Of a stretch of DNA of 62,991 nt, positions 18,737 through 27,850 are shown in pieces. A program made the position numbers and the translations under genes. The notes beneath the pieces are model-generated. The model was not told the origin of the DNA. It searched no databases and saw nothing but the letters and a program-made list of their open reading frames with translations. Source of the stretch: Bacteriovoracaceae bacterium. GTDB taxonomy: Bacteria; Bdellovibrionota; Bacteriovoracia; Bacteriovoracales; Bacteriovoracaceae. The stretch spans positions 1 through 62,991 of the forward strand of contig JABGXW010000082.1 in NCBI GenBank assembly GCA_018675575.1, written 5' to 3'. The first letter of the stretch is position 1; each line of letters starts with the position of its first letter.

Positions 18737-19558
18737 ATGAAGAAAATATCAATTTTATCATTTATATTCTTTCTCTCTATGAGTAATAGTTATGGGGCAA
18801 AGCGTAGCGATGATAAAGTCTATACAGAACAATGCTTATCTGCCAGAGAGTATATCACTGCAGTAAGGTTTTTAAGGCAGCAAAAAGATTTTTCTTTAAA
18901 TGAGAAACAAATTAGAACTCTGGCCGATACTGTGTCAAAAGGTTGCACCGGGTCTTCAAAAAGATTTATTTTAGTGACCAAGTTATTGGTGAAGACTGGA
19001 CTAGATTCAAGATCATCTCTTAAATTAGCAGTTAAATTATCTAATAGGACAGAAAAAGAAATTAAGACTTTTACTTATATTTTTAAAAGGTCTTACTTAA
19101 AAGATTTTTTAGATTTAGATATAAAGACCTCCATAGACATTGCTTATATGTTAGCTAATAAGTTTGATGGGAATCATTTAAATTCTCAAAGAACCTTTAA
19201 TCAAATCTTGCGTCTTTGTAATCATAAAGGGCAATTAGATATGCCTAGTAAAACTTGTGCTAAACTAGCTGCGCGTGTTGCGAAATCTGGGAAAGATTTT
19301 AAAAAACCAATAGGTGATGGATTTAAGAAGCTATTTCATTATCTAATTAAAAGTGATGGACCAAATCTTGCAACATTTAAGGCCCTTCAATTAGCAGAAG
19401 AGATGATGAAAAATGGTCCCAAGTCATCTCGCAATTTTATACAAGCCTATAAATTTGGTATATCTAAAAAAGGTCTTAATGTTACTAGAGGACAATCAAT
19501 TAATTTTGCTAAAAAAATTGCAAGCCGGACAATCAAGAAAAAAGTAGAAAAAGAATAA
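18737..19558 (+). CDS. Secreted helical protein of unknown function
   Basis: A 273-residue protein with a signal peptide (MKKISILSFIFFLSMSNSYG). The mature part looks entirely helical, with recurring segments of the type LAxKLSNRTEKEI and ARVAKSGKDFKK that suggest a weak tandem helical repeat of 35-50 residues. Four cysteines (EQCLS, KGCTG, RLCNH, KTCAK) could form two disulfides. No catalytic motif or family was recognised. An AAAGGAA site precedes the ATG. It ends eight bases before the end of the convergent btuB. Confidence 0.72.
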   Translation: MKKISILSFIFFLSMSNSYGAKRSDDKVYTEQCLSAREYITAVRFLRQQKDFSLNEKQIRTLADTVSKGCTGSSKRFILVTKLLVKTGLDSRSSLKLAVKLSNRTEKEIKTFTYIFKRSYLKDFLDLDIKTSIDIAYMLANKFDGNHLNSQRTFNQILRLCNHKGQLDMPSKTCAKLAARVAKSGKDFKKPIGDGFKKLFHYLIKSDGPNLATFKALQLAEEMMKNGPKSSRNFIQAYKFGISKKGLNVTRGQSINFAKKIASRTIKKKVEKE

Positions 19559-19565
19559 TCTTTAC

Positions 19566-21437
19566 TCAGTAATAATATTCAGCAGTTGCTTTCCATGTTC
19601 TTCCACCAGTTTGAAATCCTGAAACTTGCTCATACTCAGTATTAAATATATTGAGAATATGACTTTTTAGATGGAAGTCATTTGTAATCTCATGTCTATA
19701 GCTACCATTTAATAAATGAAAACTTGGAAGATATTCTGGTGAAGTTGTTGAGCCACCTTTTCTTGAAGAGCTAAAGATATGAGTCAGGGAATAATGATTA
19801 ATGCCCCAGTGAAAATTAACCATTTGGGTGAACTTAGAAGAGGGACGATTTATTAACTTTTGATCTGTAAGGCCATTAAGAGCATTTAAAAACTGAATAT
19901 TAAATTGGTAATCAAATACTTTGGGTTGTATTTTTAACTTTCCCTCAATTGTTAAACCTCTAATGGTAATATCAGAGCTATTTGTATATAGAGAATTAGG
20001 ATAAACTCCTTCAAGATCAATAAGATTTACTATCTCTGTATTAAATACAGAAAGATTAATTGATCCGATAGTAAAATATTTCTCAAGACCTGCTTCAAGG
20101 TGAACACTCGTCTCCGAATCAAGTCCAGTATTACCAAATTGTGAATGAAGTTGATAAAGACTGGGGGTCTTGAAACCGGTAGAAAATAATGAATAGAGCT
20201 TGAGATTTGATTTTCTAAACATGTAAGAAGGACCAATCTTATAAACTAAATTAAGATTTGATCTGTGATTTTCAATTCGTAAACCCAGGTTTAGTATCAG
20301 TGGGTCATAATTTAATTGGTAATGAGAATAAAAACCTATATGGGTCTCATTTTTTTCTGAAAATACTGTCTGAACGCCTGAGATATCTAAGTCAAAACTT
20401 CCTGATTCATGATTAAAATCAAAACCTGAAATTAATATGTCATTGTTGCTTAAATAGAAAATATTATGAATTTTAAGTTGCAATATTTCAGATTGATAAC
20501 TATGGGTATCTGTTGTCGAAGCTAAAGAATCTGGAAGGTCTAGAACATTTCTATCAGCCTTACTAATACCAAGATAAATTTCAGGATCTATTAATTCATA
20601 ATCAATTTTAGGTTTAATTTTAAGAGAATGGAAATAAAACTTATCTTCAGCAGTATAGTTTTCATCATCTCTTTCAAAATTGAATCCTCTGTCTAATTCA
20701 TTCTCTAGAAAATGAACTCTTGAATTTAGCTGGATTTCACCAATAAGATTATTCTTATTTCTTAAAACTAAAGATAAGTTCTGCTTTTGAAAACCATCCT
20801 TTTCTGCTGGAGAATTACTAGTATATGTCGTGGCATTATACCCTTCACTCTTTTCAAATGAATATCCAAAGTTTATGAAAGTATCACCTAGCTTAGTTGA
20901 AAAATGGTTACTAGCATCGAAAGTGTTATGATTTCCAGCTCCTATTAATATTGACGATAAAGACTTTCCTGATTTAGAAAAAATATTAATAACTCCACCT
21001 ATGGCGGAAGCGCCATAGATTACTGATTGGCTACCTGGAAGAATTTCTATTTTTTCAATTCCTTGAAGACTTAATTGATTAAAGTCAAATAAGCTGTTTG
21101 TGTTAATAGGATCGTTTAAAATGAGACCATCTAAAATAACGAGCACATGTCCTGACTCTGCTCCTTTTAGTTGGAGTGTAACTGTTCCCCCGGGGCCTGA
21201 TTTATTTATCTGAACCACTGCCACTTCATCTAATAACTCATAGAGGTTATTTTTTTGAGAGTTTTTAATAAACTTTTGATCGAGTACAAATAATGAGCTG
21301 GCTGAAGCATTCTTTGCCGTTTTGACTTTAGTGGCAGTCACTATGATATCAGATGAAAAAACAAGCTGCGAAAAAAATATAATGAAATTAAAACATAGCA
21401 ATAGCACTGGGCGAAAGCCATTTCTTTGGCAGGTCAT
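19566..21437 (-). CDS. btuB: TonB-dependent outer-membrane receptor, probable vitamin B12 receptor
   Basis: A 623-residue outer-membrane receptor that imports a large ligand using energy from TonB. After the signal peptide comes a TonB box (DIIVTATK, about 30-37), then a plug domain (LYELLDEVAVVQINKSG, GHVLVILDGLILNDP, IEKIEILPGSQSVIYGASAIGGVINI) and a 22-strand-type barrel ending in a terminal tyrosine (TAEYYY). The B12 assignment rests on the cobalamin riboswitch in its leader and the divergent FecCD-type import genes. GAGGGAG precedes the ATG. The first codons (ATGACCTGCC) copy eight bases of the B12-box core in the riboswitch. The likely cargo is cobalamin scavenged from the surroundings or prey. 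Confidence 0.92.
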   Translation of the reverse strand: MTCQRNGFRPVLLLCFNFIIFFSQLVFSSDIIVTATKVKTAKNASASSLFVLDQKFIKNSQKNNLYELLDEVAVVQINKSGPGGTVTLQLKGAESGHVLVILDGLILNDPINTNSLFDFNQLSLQGIEKIEILPGSQSVIYGASAIGGVINIFSKSGKSLSSILIGAGNHNTFDASNHFSTKLGDTFINFGYSFEKSEGYNATTYTSNSPAEKDGFQKQNLSLVLRNKNNLIGEIQLNSRVHFLENELDRGFNFERDDENYTAEDKFYFHSLKIKPKIDYELIDPEIYLGISKADRNVLDLPDSLASTTDTHSYQSEILQLKIHNIFYLSNNDILISGFDFNHESGSFDLDISGVQTVFSEKNETHIGFYSHYQLNYDPLILNLGLRIENHRSNLNLVYKIGPSYMFRKSNLKLYSLFSTGFKTPSLYQLHSQFGNTGLDSETSVHLEAGLEKYFTIGSINLSVFNTEIVNLIDLEGVYPNSLYTNSSDITIRGLTIEGKLKIQPKVFDYQFNIQFLNALNGLTDQKLINRPSSKFTQMVNFHWGINHYSLTHIFSSSRKGGSTTSPEYLPSFHLLNGSYRHEITNDFHLKSHILNIFNTEYEQVSGFQTGGRTWKATAEYYY

Positions 21438-21479
21438 AGATTTCTCCCTCGAAAATCTGATAACATCATAAAATTGATG

Positions 21480-21633
21480 GCCTATGCAGGTCTTCGGACT
21501 CTGAGCTTTCTACTGATCTGACTTCCCGAAATATATCCAGTGTCATTAGATGTTCGTTTCTCTCAATACCGCTGCGGGGCAGTTCTGGGTTCTCACCAGA
21601 TTCCCTTTTTAATCCTAATTTAGGAACATAAGC
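21480..21633 (-). ncRNA. Cobalamin (adenosylcobalamin-type) riboswitch in the btuB leader
   Basis: On the minus strand the conserved cobalamin elements appear in order: AAAAAGGGAATCTGGTGAGA, the central AACTGCCCCGCAGCGGTA, and the B12-box-like GAGTCCGAAGACCTGCATAGG. The closing helix P1 can be drawn from GCTTAT (21633-21628) with ATAGGC (21485-21480), six pairs. About 40 bases separate the aptamer from the btuB start codon, which fits translational or short-platform control. Ligand binding would be expected to switch btuB off. No second copy precedes btuF or metH. Confidence 0.93.
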
Positions 21634-21669
21634 GTATCTTTAATCTCTTTATTCATTCGATCTGTCAAA

Positions 21670-21698
21670 TTGACTAGTTTGAAGATCCCCATTAGTCT
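21670..21698 (+). promoter_or_regulatory. Candidate promoter of btuF-btuC-btuD, placed for a leaderless mRNA
   Basis: TTGACT (21670-21675), a 17-base spacer and TAGTCT (21693-21698) end exactly six bases before the btuF ATG, so transcription would begin at the start codon. There is no Shine-Dalgarno. The TTGACT lies beside a TTGACA reading the other way (21668-21663), likely the -35 of btuB. Together they form the palindrome GTCAAATTGAC. Confidence 0.5.
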
Positions 21699-21704
21699 TA
21701 AAAC

Positions 21705-22829
21705 ATGCGAATACTAGTTCTCATGGCCTTTCTCATATTAACTATTCAGAGTTCTTTTTCTGGAGAATGTCTTACTGAACTTAAAAAGACTTATCCCTCA
21801 ATGGAAGAAATTAGTCCAAGCTACGCAAAAAATTTTAAAATATATAAAACAAATAAATTTACATATATAAAAATAAAGAAACTATGGATTGGCGATAATG
21901 TTGGTAAGGGTTATTTCTTAAAGTCTAAACCAAATCAGCTTAATCATTGTAAATTACAAAAACATTTAAAAACAAATGTAGAAAAGATTATACCGCTCTC
22001 AACGACTTACGTGGCCTTTCTCGAGGCGCTTAAACTAGAAAAGAAAATTGTGGGATTCCCAAAGACAAACTATATTAATTCGAAAAGGACAAGGATCTTA
22101 GTAAAAAAACAAAAGATCAAGAATTTAAAATTTCCTTTAAATCCAGAAGAATTAATTAGTTTAAAACCTGATTTGATTATTTCCTATTCGTCTTCTGCTC
22201 CCGAAGTCCTTGGTCTGGAAAAAATTGAAAAAATCACAAAAAAGATTATCTATTTTCCTGAATACCTTGAAGATCATCCTTTGGGTCGAGCTGAGTGGAT
22301 TATTTTACTGGGGTACTTAACAGATCATATCTCTGAATCAAAAATATTTTTTAATGATGTAAGAACTAAATACTTAAAATTAAGAAAGAACTTTGAAAAA
22401 AGTGAATTTAAGAGGAAAGTCTTACTAGGGAAAAAACAGGACGGGAACTGGATAGCACCTTCTTCAAATTCATATCTGTCCCGTCTTGTTGAAGATGCTG
22501 GAGGAATAAATATTTTAAAAGGATCTAAGGTTAATAACTTAAAATTTGAAGAAGTCTTAAAGAAGAAAAGATTAGTCGACTTTTGGCTCCCCCATACTGC
22601 ATGGAAAAATAGAAATGACATATTAAACGAAGATAAAAAATATAACCTTCTTTTTTCAAATACAAATATGAAAGTCTATAATTCAACAAGAAAGAATAAT
22701 GCTAACTCCGGATTTGATTTTTGGGAAACAGGATTAAGTAGACCTGATTTGATATTAAAAGATTTAATTACAATATTTAATCATAAATATGAAAAAGATC
22801 TGGTTTTGAGGTGGTATAAAAAGTTATGA
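21705..22829 (+). CDS. btuF: Periplasmic cobalamin/metal-chelate-binding protein of an ABC importer
   Basis: A 374-residue helical-backbone (Peripla_BP_2) binding protein with a signal peptide (MRILVLMAFLILTIQ then SSFSG). It shows IIPLSTTYVAFLEAL, VGFPKTNYIN, SLKPDLIISYSSSAPE, PLGRAEWIILLGYL and GGINIL, all features of the BtuF/FepB/FhuD class. The ligand is inferred from the riboswitch-controlled btuB next door; a siderophore is the alternative. It is the first gene of an operon in which each following gene overlaps by four bases. The ATG has no ribosome site and may start a leaderless mRNA. Confidence 0.85.
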   Translation: MRILVLMAFLILTIQSSFSGECLTELKKTYPSMEEISPSYAKNFKIYKTNKFTYIKIKKLWIGDNVGKGYFLKSKPNQLNHCKLQKHLKTNVEKIIPLSTTYVAFLEALKLEKKIVGFPKTNYINSKRTRILVKKQKIKNLKFPLNPEELISLKPDLIISYSSSAPEVLGLEKIEKITKKIIYFPEYLEDHPLGRAEWIILLGYLTDHISESKIFFNDVRTKYLKLRKNFEKSEFKRKVLLGKKQDGNWIAPSSNSYLSRLVEDAGGINILKGSKVNNLKFEEVLKKKRLVDFWLPHTAWKNRNDILNEDKKYNLLFSNTNMKVYNSTRKNNANSGFDFWETGLSRPDLILKDLITIFNHKYEKDLVLRWYKKL

Positions 22830-23860
22830 AAAATAATTTTATAACTTCTATTCGAGTCCCCTGGCATTTTTATCTCTGTCTTTTATTAATCCTCGTGTTA
22901 AGTATGATTACATTAAGCTCAGGAGACATTGATATTTCTTTAAGTGAAATCCTTCTAGTGTTCACAGGCAAAGGGTCCTCATTTTATAATCAAGTCATAT
23001 TTGAGTTGCGATTACCACGACTATTAACCGCTATTTTTTCTGGAGCCAGCCTGGCCCTCTGTGGTCTACTCTTACAAACCTATTTTCAAAACCCGTTGGC
23101 AGGTCCTTTTGTATTAGGAATTCATTCTGGCTCAGCTTTTTTTGTGTCTTTATGGATCCTTGCGGGACAATCATTAGGTATTAATTTTGCTATTAACTAC
23201 TCTGGAATGAATACCATTATAGCTTCTTGGATTGGTTCACTTACAGTTATGGCGATTTTATTTACAATATCTGTTAAGATCCCTGGAAAAGTCATTCTTT
23301 TGGTGATTGGACTTTTGTTGGGATATTTCTCAGGAGCTCTTATTAATATTCTAGTGGCCTTAGGTGACCCTCATGAAATAAAAACATTTTTGACTTGGTC
23401 CATGGGAAGTTTTCATCGTACATCAATTTCTGAACTTAAAATTATGGTTTTTATTTTATTTATTTCAACATTAGCTTCATTATTTATTGCAAGAGGACTC
23501 AACCTTATATTTGTCGGAGAGGTTTTTTCAAAATCACTGGGAATCAATCCAAAGAAAATAAAAATAATTGTCTTAATCATTACCTCTCTCTTGGCTGCTG
23601 TTGTAACCAGCTTTTGTGGCCCTGTCGCATTTGTTGGAATGATTTCTCCACACTTTTGCAGACTGATATTAAAGACTGAGAACCATTTTCAATTAATTCC
23701 ATATACTGTCGCTATGGGAGCACTCATCGCGATCTTTGCAGATCTACTATCAAGTTTTATACTTCCTTTTGGAATGCCACTCAATTCAGTACTAGGCCTA
23801 TTAGGAGCACCTTTTATTATTTTATTTTTAATGAAAAATAAGATTGGGAGCTATGCATGA
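22826..23860 (+). CDS. btuC: FecCD-type ABC transporter permease (probable BtuC)
   Basis: Inner-membrane permease, 344 residues, with about ten helices. Family features include FELRLPRLLTAIFSGASLALCG near the N-terminus, QTYFQNPLAGPFVLGIHSG, the ATPase-coupling GEVFSKSLGINPKKIK region, and AVVTSFCGPVAFVGMISPHFCR near residue 262. It would pass cobalamin from the binding protein to the cytoplasm. It overlaps the genes on both sides by four bases (ATGA), showing tight translational coupling. Confidence 0.92.
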   Translation: MKNNFITSIRVPWHFYLCLLLILVLSMITLSSGDIDISLSEILLVFTGKGSSFYNQVIFELRLPRLLTAIFSGASLALCGLLLQTYFQNPLAGPFVLGIHSGSAFFVSLWILAGQSLGINFAINYSGMNTIIASWIGSLTVMAILFTISVKIPGKVILLVIGLLLGYFSGALINILVALGDPHEIKTFLTWSMGSFHRTSISELKIMVFILFISTLASLFIARGLNLIFVGEVFSKSLGINPKKIKIIVLIITSLLAAVVTSFCGPVAFVGMISPHFCRLILKTENHFQLIPYTVAMGALIAIFADLLSSFILPFGMPLNSVLGLLGAPFIILFLMKNKIGSYA

Positions 23861-24825
23861 GTAAGGTCTGCATGAAAATTACTGATTTGAGTGTTGGTTA
23901 TGGAGATAATGGGCCAATATTAAAAAATATTAATATTGATTTATTTGAGGGACAGTTTATTCCATTACTCGGACCAAATGGAATTGGTAAAACGACTTTT
24001 GTAAAATCTTTATTTGGATTAATAGATAAGAAGCATGGCTCGATAGAGCTTTATGGTAAACCAATCGAAGAATATTCTATGAATGAGCGGGCGTCCTATA
24101 TTGCTATGTCGTTATCTGAATCTTTAAATACCGGTTTAATGACCTCAGAAGAATTTGTCTCTCTGGGAATTTTAGCTAGAACCGCGGATCCTGAGAACCT
24201 CATTTCTAAATATTTTAAAAAACTTGATATTAACGAACTTAAATATAAACAATTTAACGAATTGTCTGATGGTGAAAGAGAATGGGTCAAACTGGCTAGA
24301 GTTCTTATCCAGCAAACAAAGATCATCTTTTTAGATGAGCCTATGGGCCACCTTGATATTTCAGGTAAAGTTAAAATGATTTCAATTCTTTCAAATCATA
24401 CCAAAGAAACGGGGGCTTCTATTCTTATGTCATCACACGATTGGTCGACTATTAGGAAATTTTCTTCATATATCTATGTCATTGATCAAAAAGGTGTATT
24501 TAAATTTCTATCTCCGGAAGACTTGATCCTAACAAAAAAACTAAATACCATCTATCCATTGCAGACAAATTCAATGTTTGAAGATAATCAAGGTGAGATA
24601 TCATTAAAAATAGAACCTATTTTTACATTAGATATAGAGTCTAATAATCCAATTAAAACATTTTGGTTAAAACATGCTTTGGCAAAAATGGGATATGCAG
24701 AAAATCATTCAAACTATTTAGGGGTCATTAAAATATATGAAGAAGAATTTGTACTTACAAATAATAGGTATAAAACAATTTATGAACTTATGAGAGAAAT
24801 TAAATCTTTGTTAGCTCAACTTTAA
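23857..24825 (+). CDS. btuD: ABC transporter ATP-binding protein (probable BtuD)
   Basis: A 322-residue ATPase subunit. Walker A is GPNGIGKTTF (about 39-48), the signature is LSDGEREWVKLAR (LSDGE rather than the usual LSGGQ), Walker B is IIFLDEP and the switch histidine lies in SSHD. Beyond the roughly 220-residue ABC domain is an extra C-terminal segment of about 100 residues that was not recognised (TFWLKHALAKMGYAENHSNY). It may be a regulatory domain. It overlaps btuC by four bases, and its end overlaps the convergent protease gene by 26 bases. Confidence 0.92.
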   Translation: MSKVCMKITDLSVGYGDNGPILKNINIDLFEGQFIPLLGPNGIGKTTFVKSLFGLIDKKHGSIELYGKPIEEYSMNERASYIAMSLSESLNTGLMTSEEFVSLGILARTADPENLISKYFKKLDINELKYKQFNELSDGEREWVKLARVLIQQTKIIFLDEPMGHLDISGKVKMISILSNHTKETGASILMSSHDWSTIRKFSSYIYVIDQKGVFKFLSPEDLILTKKLNTIYPLQTNSMFEDNQGEISLKIEPIFTLDIESNNPIKTFWLKHALAKMGYAENHSNYLGVIKIYEEEFVLTNNRYKTIYELMREIKSLLAQL

Positions 24826-25876
24826 TAGATCTAGTTCTTCTCTCTACACCGCGACGATATATAATATTAACTTTATCACCAACTTTTTTAGAATTTAAAA
24901 TATGATAGATATCATCTAGGTTATTTACGTCTTTTCCATTTACTTTAATAATCGTATCTCCAATAACATAGCGGCCCAAACGATCTCGTTTGATCCCTTC
25001 GAGACCTGCTTTATGGGCACCACCTTTTTCATCTAAAAAAGTAATAACAATTTCTTTTTCTACTCCAAACCTAACTTTATGATAGTCAGGAAGAATTCCA
25101 ATTCCAAGGCCTGGACGAATGACCTTTCCGTGCTTTATTAATTGAGGCACTGTTCTAATGATGCTTTTCACAGGGACAGCAAATCCAACCCCTGAACTTG
25201 ATCCTGATTCTGAATAGATGATTGTATTCATCCCAATTAATTTTCCTCGGGAGTCGAGTAAGGGGCCGCCTGAATTTCCAGGGTTTATCGAAGAGTCCGT
25301 CTGAATCATCCCATGAATTGTAACGTCTCCAATTCCTGGAATTTTTCTGTTGAGAGCTGAGACTATACCTTGGGTAATGGTATGATCTAAACCAAATGGA
25401 TTTCCAATTGCCATAGTCTTTTGTCCAACGACTAGATTGTCTGATTGTCCAACGGAGATTGGAGACAACCTTTTTGGAAGCTCTTCGAGCTTCAGTACTG
25501 CTACATCAAGTTTAGGTTCTGCACCAACGATTTTGGCGCGGTATTGTTTCTTATCTCCATGAAATGAAATCATGAAAGCATCAGCATTCATAGCAACGTG
25601 ATAATTCGTAACAATATGCCCTTTATCATCCCAAACAAATCCTGATCCAGCGCCAACGGGTAACTCTGTAGTGGTTCTTTCAAACCAAGAAGTTCTTGCA
25701 AGCTTGAGATTGGATACGTTTACAACAGATTTAACTGAGTTTTTAAAGACTTGGATAGTATTTTTCTCGTTCTCAGTAAATAAATTGAAGTCTCTCTCAG
25801 CTGCTGTATTTCTAGCAAATACAATAGTAGTGAATGAAAGGATAAATCCAATGAAAATAAATTTAACAGTCCTCAT
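24800..25876 (-). CDS. HtrA/Deg-type periplasmic serine protease with one PDZ domain
   Basis: A 358-residue envelope quality-control protease. An N-terminal signal or anchor (residues 5-21) is followed by a trypsin-fold domain with the complete triad: His93 in TNYHV, Asp124 in KLDVAVL and Ser202 in GNSGGPL. One PDZ domain fills about 260-358 (GLGIGILPDYH, VIGDTIIKVNGKDVNN). A single PDZ and the N-terminal hydrophobic segment resemble DegS more than two-PDZ DegP. The start at 25876 has GGAG five bases upstream; the frame extends ten codons further without support. Its 3' end overlaps btuD on the other strand. Confidence 0.93.
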   Translation of the reverse strand: MRTVKFIFIGFILSFTTIVFARNTAAERDFNLFTENEKNTIQVFKNSVKSVVNVSNLKLARTSWFERTTTELPVGAGSGFVWDDKGHIVTNYHVAMNADAFMISFHGDKKQYRAKIVGAEPKLDVAVLKLEELPKRLSPISVGQSDNLVVGQKTMAIGNPFGLDHTITQGIVSALNRKIPGIGDVTIHGMIQTDSSINPGNSGGPLLDSRGKLIGMNTIIYSESGSSSGVGFAVPVKSIIRTVPQLIKHGKVIRPGLGIGILPDYHKVRFGVEKEIVITFLDEKGGAHKAGLEGIKRDRLGRYVIGDTIIKVNGKDVNNLDDIYHILNSKKVGDKVNIIYRRGVERRTRSIKVELTKI

Positions 25877-25984
25877 AAAAGCTCCAGAAATCTTGCCGGT
25901 AATCACCCTTATATGTATAATCTGGAAAAATAATTTTTACAAGACAACTCTATGAAATAATCTTGTTATGAGGGAGTTAAGTAT

Positions 25985-26896
25985 TTGGAAATAAACTATT
26001 TTAACCGTGGAAAACAGCAAGTAGAAGTCGAACAAGTTTATGGAATTAAGGCCGTTATCTGGCTTTACCGAAGTCATTTTGGAAAGCTTTTGCAAAGAGT
26101 ATTGAGCACAGCGCCAATTTCTATGATGTATGGGATCTTTCAGGATATGTATGCAAGTCACCTCAAGGTCCAGCCTTTTGTTAAGGAGTTTAATCTCGAT
26201 TTGGACGATTTTTTACCAGAAGAAGGTCGCTCAGTTAACGACCCTTATTCCACATTCAATCAATTTTTTATTCGAAGATTTAAAGAGGGAAAAAGACCTT
26301 TTGTAGATACTAAAAATATTATGCCTGCTTTTTGTGAGGCCAGATACTTTGGTTACGACCAAACCGGACCGGATGTGCAAGTACCCGTAAAGGGAAAATT
26401 TCTTGATGCTAATTCTTTACTGGCACATGCAGATTGGGGCGATGTTTTTAAAGAAGGTCCATTACTTTTAGCAAGACTTTGTCCTGTTGATTATCATCGT
26501 TATCATTTTCCAGATAATGGTCATGTCTTAGCAAGCTATGCGCTCCATGGTGCTTATCATTCTGTGAATCCTGTGGCCTTGAAAGAACGACCTGATATTT
26601 TTGCTACAAATGAAAGACATGTAACTATTTTAAAAACTGAGAATTTTGGAAAACTCGCTTATATTGAAGTTGGTGCAATGTGCGTGGGAAAAATAATTCA
26701 AACATATCCAGACAGTCACTTTAATAGGGGAGATGAAAAGGGTTACTTCCTATTTGGTGGATCTACAGTCATTGTTATTGGAGAGAAAGGAAAATGGTCT
26801 CCAGATAAAGACATATTAAAAAGTACAAATGAAGGCATTGAAACTTATCTTAAGCTTGGCGAATCTTCAGCCAATGTGAATGAACTTTCCCATTAA
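25985..26896 (+). CDS. psd: Phosphatidylserine decarboxylase
   Basis: Makes phosphatidylethanolamine from phosphatidylserine at the inner membrane. The 303-residue proenzyme has FNQFFIRRFKEGKRP, the active-site histidine region CPVDYHRYHFP, and the self-cleavage motif FGGSTVIVIG, in which Ser260 becomes the pyruvoyl group. This is the longer clostridial or eukaryote-like form rather than the E. coli LGST type. The start is a TTG at 25985 preceded by GAGGGAG; no ATG is available in this frame near the conserved N-terminus. Its 3' end overlaps the convergent nuclease-family gene by 30 bases. Confidence 0.92.
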   Translation: MEINYFNRGKQQVEVEQVYGIKAVIWLYRSHFGKLLQRVLSTAPISMMYGIFQDMYASHLKVQPFVKEFNLDLDDFLPEEGRSVNDPYSTFNQFFIRRFKEGKRPFVDTKNIMPAFCEARYFGYDQTGPDVQVPVKGKFLDANSLLAHADWGDVFKEGPLLLARLCPVDYHRYHFPDNGHVLASYALHGAYHSVNPVALKERPDIFATNERHVTILKTENFGKLAYIEVGAMCVGKIIQTYPDSHFNRGDEKGYFLFGGSTVIVIGEKGKWSPDKDILKSTNEGIETYLKLGESSANVNELSH

Positions 26897-27640
26897 AGGA
26901 AAATGATCAGACGGATAGATACCGTCTCTATTTGTTTTGTCTAAATAGACTTCTTCACAATAAAACTTATCACTAACTAGCATCCAGTCAATCCGGGAGC
27001 CTGCAGGATTACTTCCAGTAAATTTGTGATGAGAAGTCTCTTCAGGGATCTTTTTTTCTAACCAATGATCTTTCACATTAAGGTCTTTAGTTAGTATTTC
27101 ATGGACCTTTGATTGAGGATTAGTATTAAAATCTCCAATCAATATTAAAGGTAGGCAAGGATTTATTTTTAAAATTTCTTGTGACAAGACCTTGGCCTGC
27201 TCAATTCTCGTTTCCTCTTTCTTGTGATCAAGATGAGTGACTACAAATAAAAATTCTTTATTTGATAATTTATCTTTCCCATGAAGCCAAGTACAAAGTC
27301 TTGGGAAAGCGGAGTCAAATGATTTCGATGCTGGAACATTAGGAGTTTTTGATAACCAGATATCCCCACTATTAATTCTTTCCGTAACGTCTGGACGAAT
27401 AAAAATACAGGGGTACATTCTTTCTGCTATCCAGTCTCTATGGGAATCAATCAAAACATAACCAGGTAAAAGTTCGCACAAGTTTCGTAACTGTGGTTCT
27501 CTGCCTTCTTGAGTACCAAGGAAGTTAGGCCTAAAGTCCATTAGGATATTACTCATTAAGATACGACGATGAGGCCAGTCGTTGGCCCCATCTTGTTCAT
27601 TTTGAAAACGTATATTTGCTGAGGTTACTTTTATATCCAT
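26867..27640 (-). CDS. Endonuclease/exonuclease/phosphatase-family protein
   Basis: A 257-residue member of the EEP metal-dependent superfamily (DNase I-like). The conserved metal and catalytic sites are visible: SANIRFQN near the start, TQEGRE with the catalytic Glu45, THLDH, IGDFNTNP and the terminal SDHFPL. There is no signal peptide, so it is probably cytoplasmic. The sequence does not distinguish nuclease from sugar or lipid phosphatase activity. It lacks a Shine-Dalgarno; TATACT ends exactly six bases before the ATG, suggesting a leaderless mRNA. Confidence 0.85.
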   Translation of the reverse strand: MDIKVTSANIRFQNEQDGANDWPHRRILMSNILMDFRPNFLGTQEGREPQLRNLCELLPGYVLIDSHRDWIAERMYPCIFIRPDVTERINSGDIWLSKTPNVPASKSFDSAFPRLCTWLHGKDKLSNKEFLFVVTHLDHKKEETRIEQAKVLSQEILKINPCLPLILIGDFNTNPQSKVHEILTKDLNVKDHWLEKKIPEETSHHKFTGSNPAGSRIDWMLVSDKFYCEEVYLDKTNRDGIYPSDHFPLMGKFIHIG

Positions 27641-27646
27641 AGTCTA

Positions 27647-27652
27647 AGTATA
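27647..27652 (-). promoter_or_regulatory. -10-like element placed for leaderless transcription
   Basis: Reading leftward, TATACT occupies 27652-27647 and is followed by six bases and then the ATG at 27640. There is no ribosome binding site. The -35 region is weak. The spacing is the same as at 11058, 12306, 21693, 38458 and 38554. Confidence 0.45.
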
Positions 27653-27803
27653 GAGAAGCAACAGGATTAAAAGAATAAAAATCTAATGTTTCATTTTGAA
27701 GCAGTGATGTTCCGTTTTCACCATGGGAGGTGTTCTTCCCTCAGTGAATTTCAGTATTACACAGACTTACTGCAGTGAGCATTTATAAAATTATCTAAGT
27801 AAC

Positions 27804-27819
27804 TGGCATGAGTATTGCT
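27804..27819 (+). promoter_or_regulatory. Sigma-54 promoter of the 27851-28722 gene pair
   Basis: TGGCATGAGTATTGCT fits TGGCAYR-N4-TTGCW completely, with GG (27805-27806) and GC (27817-27818) ten bases apart. The predicted start is near 27830, about 20 bases before the first gene, which has its own GGGAG site. The activator is not in the window. Confidence 0.85.
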
Positions 27820-27850
27820 TTTAAAGCTGTAAATTAACAAAGGGAGCGAG

